A stretch of 51,824 nucleotides of DNA from JAWWPY01 sp964412845 (lineage in GTDB: Bacteria > Actinomycetota > Actinomycetes > Streptosporangiales > Streptosporangiaceae), in assembly GCA_964412845.1 (NCBI GenBank), contig CAYPQM010000019.1:1-51824 (forward strand), in the 5' to 3' direction. A program made the position numbers and the translations under genes. The notes beneath the pieces are model-generated. The model saw only the letters and a list, made by a program, of their open reading frames with translations. It was not told where the DNA came from and searched no databases. Shown here one piece after another: positions 30,293-39,521 of the stretch; position 1 is the stretch's first letter; each line of letters opens with the position of its first letter.

Positions 30293-31018
30293 CTAGCGGC
30301 AGCCGGGGGTGGCGAGGCCGTGCTCGTAGGCGAGTACGACGAGCTGGGCGCGGTCCCGGGCGTCCAGCTTGATCATTGCCCTGCTGACGTGGGTTTTCGC
30401 GGTGAGCGGGCTGACCACGAGCTTGTTGGCGATCTCCTCGTTGGAGAGCCCGGCGGCGACGAGCCCGACGATCTCGCGCTCCCGGTCGGTCAGGGCCGCG
30501 ACGCCGGGGTGCTGGCTGGCGCCCGCGCCGGGCTGGGCGCGGCTCCGGCCCCCGGCCGGCGAGCTGGTCGGCTGGGCGCCGGCGAGGCTGCCTCCCGCGG
30601 TGAACGCAGCGATGAGGGCGCGGGTGACGCTGGGCGCGAGCAGGGCGTCCCCGCGGGCCACCACCCGCACACCCTGCAGCAGTTCCTCGGGCTCGACGTC
30701 CTTGACCAGGAAGCCGCTGGCCCCCGCGCGCAACGCGCCGAACACGTGCTCCTCATCGTCGAAGGTGGTGAGCACCACTACCCGGACCGACGCCAGCCGC
30801 GGATCGGCGGTAATGCGCCTGGTCGCGGTGAGGCCATCCACCTCGGGCATGCTGAGGTCCATCAGCACCACATCGGGCATCAGGTCACGGGCCAGGGCCA
30901 CCGCGCTGCCGCCATTGGCCGCTTCCCCGACGATCGTGATGTCGTCGGCGGACTCCAGCAGCATCCGGAAACCGGCCCGGACCAGTGCCTGGTCATCAGC
31001 CAGCAGCACGCGAATCAT
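30293..31018 (-). CDS. NarL/LuxR-type response regulator
   Basis: A 241-residue regulator: receiver domain with phospho-acceptor Asp54 (VLMDLSMPE), then a 35-residue Gly/Ala/Pro/Ser linker (about 142-175) longer than usual, then a LuxR HTH (LTDREREIVGLVAAGLSNEEIANKLVVSPLTAKTHV). It is one base overlapped with the histidine kinase stop (TGATG), so the pair is coupled. Target genes are not indicated nearby. Confidence 0.94.
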   Translation of the reverse strand: MIRVLLADDQALVRAGFRMLLESADDITIVGEAANGGSAVALARDLMPDVVLMDLSMPEVDGLTATRRITADPRLASVRVVVLTTFDDEEHVFGALRAGASGFLVKDVEPEELLQGVRVVARGDALLAPSVTRALIAAFTAGGSLAGAQPTSSPAGGRSRAQPGAGASQHPGVAALTDREREIVGLVAAGLSNEEIANKLVVSPLTAKTHVSRAMIKLDARDRAQLVVLAYEHGLATPGCR

Positions 31019-32520
31019 CAGTCACTCTCCCCGGCGATGGGCAGCCGGGCCAGCACCTCGAAGCCGCCCTCCGCGCGGGTCCCAGCGCGGAACTCGCCGC
31101 CGATGGCGGCCGCCCGTTCCGCCATCCCAGTGAGCCCGTGGCCCGCACTCGGCGGGTGCGCTGCGCCGGGTGGCGCGGACGGCGGACCCGTGCCGTCGTC
31201 GGTGACCCGGATCATTAGCGCCTCAGGTTCGTAGCGTAGGCAGACCGTGGCGCGGGCCTCGGTGCCCGCGTGCCGCAGCACGTTGGTGAGCGACTCCTGC
31301 AGGATCCGGTACGCCGCGTGGTCCACGGCCGGCGGCAGCGGCCGCTCCGCACCTTCGATGCTGACGGTGACCGGGGCGCCTGCGGCGGTGACCGCAGCAC
31401 GCAGCGCTGGCAGCCGGCCGAGGCCCGCGGTTCGCGCCTCGGCCGGGCCCTCATGGCTGCCCTGCCGGAGTTGACCGAGGGTGCTGCGCATATCGCCGAG
31501 CGCCGCCTTGCTCGTCTCCCGGATGGCGGTCAGCGCGCCGCGCAGTTTCTCGTCGCGGCGGGCAGGCTCGTTCTCGTCGGGGCGGGCGGAACCGGCGTCG
31601 CGACCGCGGCCGAGGAGATGCAGCGCCGATCCGGCCTGGACGGTGATCGTGGCCATGCTGTGCGCCACCGTGTCGTGCAGGTCCCGGGCGATCCGCAGCC
31701 GCTCCTCGGCGACCCGGCGGGCGGCCTCGGCGTCGCGTTCCTCACCGGCCAGCCGGAGCTTGTCGGCCGTCTCGGCGGCCAGGGCACGCCTGCTGCGGAC
31801 CGTGTCGCCGAGCATGATCGCCAGCCCGAGCACGGCGATGCCGGGCAAGAACTCCGCGGCCAGCGAGGTGATTCCCTGATGTGTCGATAGTTCGACGACG
31901 ACCAGGCCGATGGCCATGTAGACGGCGGGGATGATGATCGCGGCACCCAGGTACCCGGCGAGCGCCGCGTCGTAGAGCGGCAGGCACAGCAGCGGTGCCG
32001 GGGAGATGTTGCGGCGGTGCACCGTGTAGTAGGCGAAGAGCAGCACGGAGCACGCGATCAGCACGCCCAGCGGCCATCGCCGCCGGAAGAGCACGGGCAC
32101 CGCCAGGACCGCACCGAGTAGGTACGAGAGCGCGTCGAGCGGCGCCGCGCCCGAGCCGCCGCCGACCGCGACGCTGAGTTCAACGACGGCCATGACCACT
32201 GCTGTCGCGCCCACGTCGCGCCAGCGGATGCCCAGCCCGTTCAGCAGACGCCGCAGCGGTAAGCCGGGCGCACTGGCCAGAGCTGATGCACTCGCTGCGC
32301 CGCCCGCGTCGGGCGGGCCCGGCCGGTCCGCCGCGCCGGGCACGCTCGGCCTGCTCTGCGCACCCGGCGGGCCGGGCGGGTGCGGCGGCTGAGCGGCGCG
32401 GCCGGTGGCGCGTGCTGTTCCCACGCCGTCAAGGTACGTGACCCAGTGCGAACGGGGAATGGCCGTGTCGCCGCGCATTCTCCCGCCCGGGCTCCTGGCC
32501 CGGGGACGGGCTGAGGTCAC
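31018..32520 (-). CDS. NarL-partner sensor histidine kinase (HisKA_3)
   Basis: About 500 residues. An N-terminal Pro/Ala-rich cytosolic region precedes four to five membrane helices (about 100-235), then the HisKA_3 dimerisation helix with the phospho-histidine (ARDLHDTVAHS) and a HATPase_c domain (ILQESLTNVLRHA, VTDDGTGPP, GHGLTGMAERAAAIGG). No large extracellular loop is seen, so the signal is probably membrane-borne. The start is uncertain: GTG 32520 is the longest; ATG 32478 and internal GTGs are alternatives. Phosphorylates the downstream NarL-type regulator. Confidence 0.9.
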   Translation of the reverse strand: MTSARPRARSPGGRMRGDTAIPRSHWVTYLDGVGTARATGRAAQPPHPPGPPGAQSRPSVPGAADRPGPPDAGGAASASALASAPGLPLRRLLNGLGIRWRDVGATAVVMAVVELSVAVGGGSGAAPLDALSYLLGAVLAVPVLFRRRWPLGVLIACSVLLFAYYTVHRRNISPAPLLCLPLYDAALAGYLGAAIIIPAVYMAIGLVVVELSTHQGITSLAAEFLPGIAVLGLAIMLGDTVRSRRALAAETADKLRLAGEERDAEAARRVAEERLRIARDLHDTVAHSMATITVQAGSALHLLGRGRDAGSARPDENEPARRDEKLRGALTAIRETSKAALGDMRSTLGQLRQGSHEGPAEARTAGLGRLPALRAAVTAAGAPVTVSIEGAERPLPPAVDHAAYRILQESLTNVLRHAGTEARATVCLRYEPEALMIRVTDDGTGPPSAPPGAAHPPSAGHGLTGMAERAAAIGGEFRAGTRAEGGFEVLARLPIAGESD

Positions 32521-32574
32521 GCTGGTCGGCGGGTCTGGGCACGAGGGCGTCGGCTGACTGGCAGGATCGAAGCC

Positions 32575-33054
32575 GTGTCCGGTCGCTTCCCAGCCTTCGA
32601 TGATCTTGACGAGCGGATCGTGGCCGCGCTGGTCGAGGACGCCCGCACCACGTACGCCGAGATCGGGGCGCGGGTCGGGCTGTCCGCACCAGCAGTCAAG
32701 CGGCGGGTGGACCGGCTGCGTGCCTCCGGCGCCATCACCGGGTTCACCGCGAGCGTGGATCCCGCCGCGCTGGGCTGGACCACCGAGGCCTATGTGGAGC
32801 TGTTCTGCCGCGGGCGCACCTCACCAGCGGACATCGGGGCCGCTGTCAGCAAGTACCCCGAGGTGACAGGCGCGTGCACGATCACCGGGGAGGCGGACGC
32901 CCTGCTGCACATCCGGGCCGCTGACGTGCAGCATTTCGAGCGGGTCGTGGAGCGGATCGGGGCCGAGGCGTTCGTCGTGCGCACTCGCAGCGTCATCGTG
33001 CTGTCCCGGCTGGTGAGCCGCGCCGACATCTTGCCGCCCGGGGTGGGCCGGTGA
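32575..33054 (+). CDS. Lrp/AsnC-family regulator
   Basis: 159 residues: an N-terminal HTH (LDERIVAALVEDARTTYAEIGARVGLSAPAVKRRVDRLRASGAI) and a C-terminal RAM ligand-binding domain (VTGACTITGEADALLHIRAADVQHFERVV). Usually senses an amino acid and regulates its transport or metabolism. GTG 32575; AGGA lies nearby. Divergent from the histidine kinase gene by 54 bases. Its target is not obvious. Confidence 0.92.
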   Translation: MSGRFPAFDDLDERIVAALVEDARTTYAEIGARVGLSAPAVKRRVDRLRASGAITGFTASVDPAALGWTTEAYVELFCRGRTSPADIGAAVSKYPEVTGACTITGEADALLHIRAADVQHFERVVERIGAEAFVVRTRSVIVLSRLVSRADILPPGVGR

Positions 33055-33140
33055 CCGCCCGGGGCGGGCCGGTTACCGCCCAGCATGGCTGATTCCCTAC
33101 CAATGCGTGATAATCGCGGCGAACTTGCTGTCCGTGCAGC

Positions 33141-33146
33141 TAGAGT
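33141..33146 (+). promoter_or_regulatory. -10 element for a leaderless small-protein transcript
   Basis: TAGAGT is seven bases before ATG 33154; no good ribosome site intervenes. Confidence 0.45.
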
Positions 33147-33153
33147 CGTCCAC

Positions 33154-33342
33154 ATGTCTGAGCGTGACAAGGACCCGTCGGCCAACACCGCCCAGTTTCG
33201 TGCGTTTGCCGACGGGCGGGCCGGCGACGATTCCGTTCAGCCCTGGACCATGCGCGCTCAGCGTAGCCAGGTCGCCATCCTAGCCGCCACCGCGGTTGGC
33301 GTGGCCATCATCCTGGCCATCATCGCGTTCGTGTTCATCTAG
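33154..33342 (+). CDS. Small single-span membrane protein
   Basis: A 62-residue protein beginning MSERDKDPSANTAQFRAFAD: a polar N-terminal half and one C-terminal membrane helix (VAILAATAVGVAIILAIIAF) ending almost at the C-terminus. I start at ATG 33154 on the basis of a TAGAGT -10; the frame is open 23 codons upstream. I recall similar anonymous short proteins in actinobacteria, with no known role. It lies 73 bases before the KimA-like transporter. Confidence 0.65.
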   Translation: MSERDKDPSANTAQFRAFADGRAGDDSVQPWTMRAQRSQVAILAATAVGVAIILAIIAFVFI

Positions 33343-33415
33343 GGGCCCGCCCCGGCAGCCCGCCCGGCCGGCCCGCGCGTCATACTGCACCCGCCAGGCG
33401 GCAGGATGAGCAGAC

Positions 33416-35272
33416 ATGAGCGTGCGCGATGCGACGCCGCACCTGCCTGAGCCGCGTCAGCATGGTGCGGATCGCCACCGGCTGACCGCGCTTGAGGGCT
33501 TGGCCGCCCTGTCCCTTGACGCACTGTCCTCGGTGGCCTACGGCCCCGAGGCGATCGTGGTGGTACTCGCCGCCGCCGGAACCGTGGGACTGGAGTACAC
33601 GCTCCCGGTGACGATCGCCATCGTTGCCCTGCTCGCCGTGCTGGTGATCTCCTACCGCCAGGTGATCGCCGCTTTTCCGGGTGGCGGCGGTGCGTACGCG
33701 GTGGCGGGTCGGCACCTGGGCCGCCAGCCGAGCCTCATCGCGGCGGCCTCGCTGATCGTTGACTACGTGCTGAACGCGGCAGTCGGCGTCTCGGCCGGCG
33801 TCGCCGCACTCACGTCAGCGTTCCCGGTGTTGTACGGCGGCCGGGTCTGGCTCTGCCTCGGCGTGCTCGCCGTGATCACCGGCATCAACCTGTGGGGCGT
33901 CGCCGACGCCGCGCGGGTCTTCATCGTGCCCACTGTCGTGTTCATCCTGGCTATCGTGGTCGTCATCGTCGGCGGCCTGGTCCGCTCCCATCCGGTGGTC
34001 GCCCCGTCCGGGCACCTGCCCCAGGTCGCCGCGTCGGTCGGCATCCTGCTGCTGCTCCGGGCGTTCGCCTCGGGCTGCTCCGCGCTGACCGGGGTGGAGG
34101 CGATCGCCAACGCGGTGCCCTCGTTCCGTGAACCCCGGGCCCGTCGAGCGCAGCACACCGAGATGTGGCTCGGGATCATTCTCGGCACCATGCTGATCGG
34201 CGTCGCGATCCTGATCCGCAAGTTCCATGTCGCGCCGTCCAGCACCGAGACGTCGCTGGCGCAACTGGCCGCAGCGGCCGTTGGGCACAATGTGGTTTTC
34301 TATGCCATCCAGCTGATCACTACGGTGTTGCTGGCCCTGGCCGCCAACACCTCGTTCGGCGGGTTGCCGGTGCTGGCCAGCCTGCTGGCCAGGGACAACT
34401 TCCTGCCGCACCTGTTCGTGCTGAAGGCTGACCGTCAGGTGCACCGGTACGGGATCTCCGTCCTCGCGGTCGCGGCGGCGGTCCTGCTCGTGGTGGCCCG
34501 GGGCGACACGCTGGCCCTGGTGCCGCTGTTCGCGATCGGCGTCTTCGTCGGGTTCACGCTCTCGCAAGCGGGCATGGTGCGGCACTGGCGAGAGCAGCAT
34601 GGCCACGGCTGGGCCGGCCGCGCGATGATCAACGGGCTGGGCGCGGTGCTGACCCTGGCCGCCCTGGCGGTGGAACTGGTCAGCAAGTTCACCGAGGGTG
34701 CCTGGCTGGTCGTGCTGGTCATCCCGCTGCTGGTGCTGATGTTCACCCGGATCCGGGCCACCTACGACCGGATCGGCGCGCTGCTCGAGCTGGGGCGGAC
34801 GCCGGGACCACCGGAGCGGCTGACGTCCCTGGCGGTGGTTCCGGTGGGCGGGATGTCCCGGCTGACCAGGGAGGCGATCTCGGCTGCGCTTTCACTGGGC
34901 GACGAGGTCATAGCGGTGACCGTGTGTTACGCCGACCCGGAGGAGGAGCGGGCCGTCGTGAGCTTCCAGGATCAATGGAACGACTGGCATCCCAATGTCC
35001 GGCTGATCACCCTGCGCACGGCGCGCCGGTCGCTGGCACCCCCCATCGTGGAGTACCTGCTCCTGCTGGAGCAGGAAGAGCGTTACGCCCGGGTGGTGGT
35101 GCTGATCCCCGAGGTGCAGCCGACCCGGCCGTGGCAGTGGATCCTGCACAATCAGCGCGGAGTCGTCCTCAACCGGGCCATCAGGAAGGGCACGCAGAAC
35201 GTGGTGATCTGCCGGCTGCGCTTCCGGCTGGCGCACCTGGCGCCGGACGGGAGAGCCGCACCGCGACCCTGA
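33416..35272 (+). CDS. APC-superfamily potassium importer, KimA/YdaO-like
   Basis: 618 residues: about twelve membrane helices and a cytosolic C-terminal domain. The segments LSLDALSSVAYGPEAIVVVL, FPGGGGAYAVAG and TGVEAIANAVPSFREP are those of the KimA group of APC transporters, proton-coupled potassium importers. The C-terminal 170 residues (LAVVPVGGMSRLTREAI...) resemble the cytosolic regulatory domain. In Firmicutes kimA is under a c-di-AMP riboswitch; the 73-base leader here is too short for one. ATG 33416 follows AGGA. Nearness to kdp supports a potassium role. Confidence 0.85.
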   Translation: MSVRDATPHLPEPRQHGADRHRLTALEGLAALSLDALSSVAYGPEAIVVVLAAAGTVGLEYTLPVTIAIVALLAVLVISYRQVIAAFPGGGGAYAVAGRHLGRQPSLIAAASLIVDYVLNAAVGVSAGVAALTSAFPVLYGGRVWLCLGVLAVITGINLWGVADAARVFIVPTVVFILAIVVVIVGGLVRSHPVVAPSGHLPQVAASVGILLLLRAFASGCSALTGVEAIANAVPSFREPRARRAQHTEMWLGIILGTMLIGVAILIRKFHVAPSSTETSLAQLAAAAVGHNVVFYAIQLITTVLLALAANTSFGGLPVLASLLARDNFLPHLFVLKADRQVHRYGISVLAVAAAVLLVVARGDTLALVPLFAIGVFVGFTLSQAGMVRHWREQHGHGWAGRAMINGLGAVLTLAALAVELVSKFTEGAWLVVLVIPLLVLMFTRIRATYDRIGALLELGRTPGPPERLTSLAVVPVGGMSRLTREAISAALSLGDEVIAVTVCYADPEEERAVVSFQDQWNDWHPNVRLITLRTARRSLAPPIVEYLLLLEQEERYARVVVLIPEVQPTRPWQWILHNQRGVVLNRAIRKGTQNVVICRLRFRLAHLAPDGRAAPRP

Positions 35273-35329
35273 GCTGGGTGCACCTTTATCGGGCGCGCCA
35301 GGAATCGGGCGCGCCAGGAATCGGGCGCG

Positions 35330-37582
35330 TCAGGCCGAACTCCCGGCCTCCGCCGGGGGCTCCAGCAGGCTGCGCAGCTCAGTGGCCTGCGGGTGGCCGA
35401 GGTCCCGGTAGATGTCCAGCGCCTGGTTCCAGGCTTCGCGTGCTTTGACCGCCTGGCCGGCGGCGTCCCACAGGCCGCCGAGGCGGTGCAGGGTGGTGGC
35501 TTCGCCCAGGCGATCGCCGATCTCACGCCGCAGGGCCAGCGCCCGCTGGTAGCTGAGTTGGGCGTCGTCGGGTCGGCCGAGCGCGCCGGAGACATCGCCG
35601 CAGTTGTGCAGGGAGTCGGCTTCGCCGTACTTGTCGCCGATCTCATGCCAGACGGTGAGGGCCTGGCGGAAGCAGCCGAGTGCCTGCTCACAACGTCCCA
35701 GTTCAGAGTAGACCTCGCCCATGTTGTTGAGGGCCAGGGCTTCGCGGTAGCGGTCAGCTATCTCCCGGCAGATGACCAGGCTCTGCTCGTAGCAGCGGAG
35801 CGCCTCGTCGAGCCGGTGCAGCCGCATGTACATGGTTCCGAGGTTGATCACGCTGGCGCCTTCACCCTGCCGGTCACCAGCCTCGCGGGTGATCGCGAGG
35901 ACCTGCTGGCAGTGGTCGAGGGCCTCGGGGAACCGTCGCAGGTCGTAGTACGCGAGGGCGAGACTGTTGAGGGTGGCCGCCTCACCATGCCGGTCGTGCA
36001 GGTGCCGGGCAGCGGCGAGCCCGATGCGGGAGCTGGCGATCCATTCGTCCCAGGGCTTGCGGAGGGTGTAAAAGCTCCACAACGCGGCGGGGATCCCCCA
36101 GGCCATGGCGTGCTGGCCCGCGTCGGCGGCCAGGACGGTCGCGGCCGCCAGGTTGGCATGTTCCGCATCGCACCAGGCGAGCGCGCGGGAGTAGCTGGTG
36201 AAGGCCAGCGGCCGGCAGGCCGGCTCCGGCGGTTCGAGCTGGAGATGGCGGCGGTTGGGGGCCAGGATGCGGTCGGCCGCGTCGGCGGTGTGCAGGTACC
36301 AGGTGAGCATCCGGGTGGTGGCCGCCGAACGGTCCTGGTCGGTCTGCTCGGTGTGGGCTCGCTCGGCTGAATACAGACGGAGCAGGTCATGGAAGCGGTA
36401 CCGGCCGGAATCGGTCTCCTCCAGCAGGTGAACCCCGGTCAGGGACTCGAGCAGCCGGCGGCCCTGCGGAGAGGTGACCCCGGCCAGCGCCGCTGCCGCG
36501 GGGATGGACACGTCCGGTCCAGGGTGCAGGCTCAGCAGCCGGAACATGCGTGCGGCACCGTGCGGTAGGGCCTGGTAGGACCAGGAGAATGCGGAACGCA
36601 CCGCTGCGGATTCGTCGCCGTCCGCGGCCAGCACGTCCAGCCGTTCGCGTTCTGCCGATAGCTCGCTCGCCAGCACGGCCAGCTTCAGCCGGGGGCGCGC
36701 CTGCGCGCGGTCGGCCGCGATCCGCAGCGCGAGCGGCAGGAACCCGCACCACATCGCGATCTCGCCGGCCGCGCGCCGTTCGGCGGCCAGCCGCGGCGAG
36801 CCCAGGGTGTGTCCCAGGACCGTGACCGCCTCGTCCTCGGGCAGGGGTTCCAGCAGGACTCGTGCCGCGGCCTCGCGGGCGACCAGGCCAGACATCCGGC
36901 TCCGGCTGGTGACAACCACCTGGCACCCGGGGGACCCGGGCAGCAGCGGGCGGACCTGAGCCGGGCTGGCGGCGTTGTCCAGGACGATCAACATCCGCTT
37001 GCCGTCCAGGACCGTCCGCAGCAGGGCGGACCGTGGTCCCAGGTCGGCCGGTATCGCCTCGGGCGGCACGTTCAACCCGCGCAGGAACCCGTCGAGCACC
37101 TCGCCGGGCTCGGCGGGAACGCCGCCGGGGGAATGGCCACGGAGGTCGGCGAACAGGCACCCGTCGGGAAACTGGCCTGCCACCCGATGCGCCCAGTGCA
37201 GGGCGAGCGCGGTCTTGCCCACCCCGGGGCCGCCGACAATGACGGCGAGGGCACCGGCCGGCGTGCCGAGGGCCTTGTCGAGCTGATCTAAAGTCGCGGT
37301 GCGCCCGGTGAAGCCGGCGACCCCGGCCGGAAGCTGAGCCGGCCGGTGCGCGGCGGCACGGTGCCGCCGGACCGGTCCTGGCATCGTGCCGGCCAGCACC
37401 CCGGATGCCCCCAGTGCCTCGTCGCAGCACCGGGCCAGCACGGCCGTCGCCGGTCGCTCACCAGTCTCGACCTTGCTGAGGTATCCCTTGCTGTAGTGCA
37501 CCAGCCGGGCCAGGGCGGTGAGCGATATCCCCTGCTGTTCCCGCAGTTGCCGTAGCGCGGTCCCGAACGAGGGCTCAGCCAT
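35330..37582 (-). CDS. XRE/NB-ARC/TPR transcriptional regulator (STAND ATPase)
   Basis: About 750 residues. An XRE HTH (FGTALRQLREQQGISLTALARLVHYSKGYLSKVETG) is followed by an NB-ARC ATPase (Walker A GGPGVGKTA at 117-125; Walker B KRMLIVLDNA) and, in the C-terminal half, about seven tetratricopeptide repeats (AATLNSLALAYYDLRRFPEALDHC and similar). Such STAND regulators oligomerise on ATP and inducer binding and often control secondary metabolism; targets are unknown. I use ATG 37582 (AGGAGG eleven bases before) rather than GTG 37594, which abuts the ribosome site. A 12-bp palindrome lies 117 bases upstream. Confidence 0.92.
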   Translation of the reverse strand: MAEPSFGTALRQLREQQGISLTALARLVHYSKGYLSKVETGERPATAVLARCCDEALGASGVLAGTMPGPVRRHRAAAHRPAQLPAGVAGFTGRTATLDQLDKALGTPAGALAVIVGGPGVGKTALALHWAHRVAGQFPDGCLFADLRGHSPGGVPAEPGEVLDGFLRGLNVPPEAIPADLGPRSALLRTVLDGKRMLIVLDNAASPAQVRPLLPGSPGCQVVVTSRSRMSGLVAREAAARVLLEPLPEDEAVTVLGHTLGSPRLAAERRAAGEIAMWCGFLPLALRIAADRAQARPRLKLAVLASELSAERERLDVLAADGDESAAVRSAFSWSYQALPHGAARMFRLLSLHPGPDVSIPAAAALAGVTSPQGRRLLESLTGVHLLEETDSGRYRFHDLLRLYSAERAHTEQTDQDRSAATTRMLTWYLHTADAADRILAPNRRHLQLEPPEPACRPLAFTSYSRALAWCDAEHANLAAATVLAADAGQHAMAWGIPAALWSFYTLRKPWDEWIASSRIGLAAARHLHDRHGEAATLNSLALAYYDLRRFPEALDHCQQVLAITREAGDRQGEGASVINLGTMYMRLHRLDEALRCYEQSLVICREIADRYREALALNNMGEVYSELGRCEQALGCFRQALTVWHEIGDKYGEADSLHNCGDVSGALGRPDDAQLSYQRALALRREIGDRLGEATTLHRLGGLWDAAGQAVKAREAWNQALDIYRDLGHPQATELRSLLEPPAEAGSSA

Positions 37583-37698
37583 CAGGCGTACCACCTCCTG
37601 GACTGGCGGTGGCCAGATTCATCCGGTGACGGGCAGCCCGCGGGCGGTAGCTCCGCACTGGCTATCGCGGTATTACGAGCCTACCCATTCATTAGGGA

Positions 37699-37710
37699 TA
37701 GTCCGGACTA
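37699..37710. promoter_or_regulatory. 12-bp palindrome upstream of the STAND regulator
   Basis: TAGTCCGGACTA in an AT-rich patch (37660-37735) between the STAND gene and the APH gene. Possible operator of the STAND gene. The rest of this 215-base gap shows nothing further. Confidence 0.4.
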
Positions 37711-37797
37711 AACAGACCGGGCTATTGTGCGCCATTCCTGGCGCCGGGTGTGACGAACCGCCTGGCCGCCTGGTAGGGGCAGCACGGAGCCGGGTTC

Positions 37798-38682
37798 TCA
37801 GCTCTGGGCCGCTCCCTGCAGCCGATCGCGGGCGGTTGCCCAGGCACTGCCGAGGAGCGCCAGTCGTTCGGTCCGTAGCGGGCTGGCCGGCAGTTCGTGA
37901 TGGATGCGCAGCTCGCGGGCGAGGACCAGGACGAGGTTCAGCGTGAACGGCTCCTCGATCCTGGTGCCAGCGACGATCTGGTCGATCCGGGCCCTGATGG
38001 CCGGGGTGCGGGCGCCGAGCAGGGTGTGCAGTATCGCGAGATCGAAGCCGGGCAGGAACGGGCCAGCGTGCTCCCAGTCGACCAGCGCGCATCCGCCGTC
38101 GGCGGTGAGCAGCAGGTTGCTGGGGAGCGGATCGCCGTGGCCGATCTGCGGCCGGTGGTCGCACCTGGCCAGGAGCCGGCGGGCGACGTCGCGATCAGCG
38201 TCGGTCAGGTATCCGGCCGCGTGGTATCGGCTGACCCGGCCCGGATAGTCCCAGGACGGCCCGAAACCGCTGGATAGGGGGTGCCAGGCGGCCAGCCTCC
38301 GGACAGCGGTCAGGCCAGGCTCGATCTGCGCGACGGTGAGTCCGCGGCCGGGATACCGGTCGGTGCCCAGCGGCCGGGCATCGAGACGTTCCAGCACCAG
38401 GACCCGGCGGCCATCGGTGTGGATCAGCGCCGGCACCCGCACGGGAGGCGGCTCCCGCGCGAAGGCGCGGTAGATCCGGATCTCGTGCCGCAACCTGGCC
38501 AGCCAGGGCTCGCCCGCGGCGAGGAGCACCTTGACCACCACCGGCCGGCCCGCGAGGCCAGCGGTGCAGACGACCGCCTTGCCGCTGTGCCGCAGGACGG
38601 TTATGTCACGCAGGCCGAGTTGGGCCGCGACCGTCGCCAGTTCGGCGGGCAGGCTTTCTGGCGGCGTCGGCGTCGGCGGCAC
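37798..38682 (-). CDS. APH-family small-molecule phosphotransferase
   Basis: A 294-residue aminoglycoside-phosphotransferase-fold kinase: nucleotide lysine in VVVKVLLAAGEP, the catalytic loop IGHGDPLPSNLLL (consensus HGDxxxxN) and the metal site ALVDWEHAGPFLPGFDLA (DxE rather than DFG/DxD). The ABC of this fold covers antibiotic, choline, fructosamine and homoserine kinases; the substrate here is unknown. GTG 38682 is five bases after response regulator B, so it is probably the last gene of the kdpD transcript. No ribosome site is obvious, consistent with coupling. Confidence 0.87.
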   Translation of the reverse strand: MPPTPTPPESLPAELATVAAQLGLRDITVLRHSGKAVVCTAGLAGRPVVVKVLLAAGEPWLARLRHEIRIYRAFAREPPPVRVPALIHTDGRRVLVLERLDARPLGTDRYPGRGLTVAQIEPGLTAVRRLAAWHPLSSGFGPSWDYPGRVSRYHAAGYLTDADRDVARRLLARCDHRPQIGHGDPLPSNLLLTADGGCALVDWEHAGPFLPGFDLAILHTLLGARTPAIRARIDQIVAGTRIEEPFTLNLVLVLARELRIHHELPASPLRTERLALLGSAWATARDRLQGAAQS

Positions 38683-38687
38683 CAGGA

Positions 38688-39521
38688 TCAGCGGGGGTCG
38701 TCGGCGCTGTCTGGGCTGGGCTGGTAGCGGTAGCCCATGCCTGGCTCGGTGAGCAGCCAGCGGGGCCGCGCCGGGTCCGGCTCGAGCTTGCGGCGCAGTT
38801 GTGCCATGTACAGGCGCAGGTTGCCGGCCGCGTCCGCGTACCCCGGCCCCCAGACCTCCGCGAGCAGCTGGCGCTGGCTCAGCAGCTTGCCCGGGTTGCG
38901 CAGGAGTACCTCAAGCAGATGCCACTCCGTGGGGGTCAGCCGGATATCCCCGCTAGCCGCAGCGGCATCCGCCCGTGCGGCGGGGGAGGCCCCTGCCCGC
39001 GCGGCGGCGGGGGAGGCTTCCGCCCGTGCGGCGGGGGAGCCCACGGCCTGGGCCGTCGGCCGGGTGACCCGCTTGGCGGCGAGGTCGACGACCAGGTCGC
39101 CGAGCATGACCCGGGGCTGGTCAGCCACGGAGCCGGACCGGCGCGCCGCCGCGCGCATCCGGGCGAGCAGCTCTTCCATGCCGAACGGCTTGGTGACGTA
39201 GTCATCGGCGCCCGCGTCCAGTGCTTCGACCTTGTCCAGGCTGTCGGCCCGGCCGGACAGCACGATGATGGGCGCCGTGGTCCAGCCGCGCAGCCCCTCG
39301 ATGACTTCGACCCCGTCGAGGTCGGGCAGGCCAAGGTCGAGAATCACCAGGTCCGGCGGGTGCCGCGCGGCCGTCTCCAGGGCCTGCGCGCCGGTGGCGG
39401 CGGTATCCACATCGTAGTTGCGCACGCGCAGGTTGATCCGCAGCGCGCGGAGGATCTGTGGTTCGTCATCGACAACGAGGACCCGGGTCACCTGGCCAAG
39501 CCTGCCAGGCTCAGCCGGCAT
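38688..39521 (-). CDS. KdpE-like OmpR-family response regulator B, with insert in DNA-binding domain
   Basis: 277 residues from ATG 39521 (GGAGGGG nine bases before), overlapping the kdpD end by 11 bases. Receiver with Asp62 (VILDLGLPD) and a winged-helix output domain (IRLTPTEWHLLEVLLRNPGKLLSQRQLLAEVWG). Between the output domain's first strands (residues about 156-192) lies an Ala/Pro/Gly/Arg-rich insert absent from regulator A. The receiver is very close to regulator A (LDAGADDYVTKPF shared), so the two are paralogues. Translationally coupled to the sensor kinase, it is the likely cognate KdpD partner. Confidence 0.88.
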   Translation of the reverse strand: MPAEPGRLGQVTRVLVVDDEPQILRALRINLRVRNYDVDTAATGAQALETAARHPPDLVILDLGLPDLDGVEVIEGLRGWTTAPIIVLSGRADSLDKVEALDAGADDYVTKPFGMEELLARMRAAARRSGSVADQPRVMLGDLVVDLAAKRVTRPTAQAVGSPAARAEASPAAARAGASPAARADAAAASGDIRLTPTEWHLLEVLLRNPGKLLSQRQLLAEVWGPGYADAAGNLRLYMAQLRRKLEPDPARPRWLLTEPGMGYRYQPSPDSADDPR

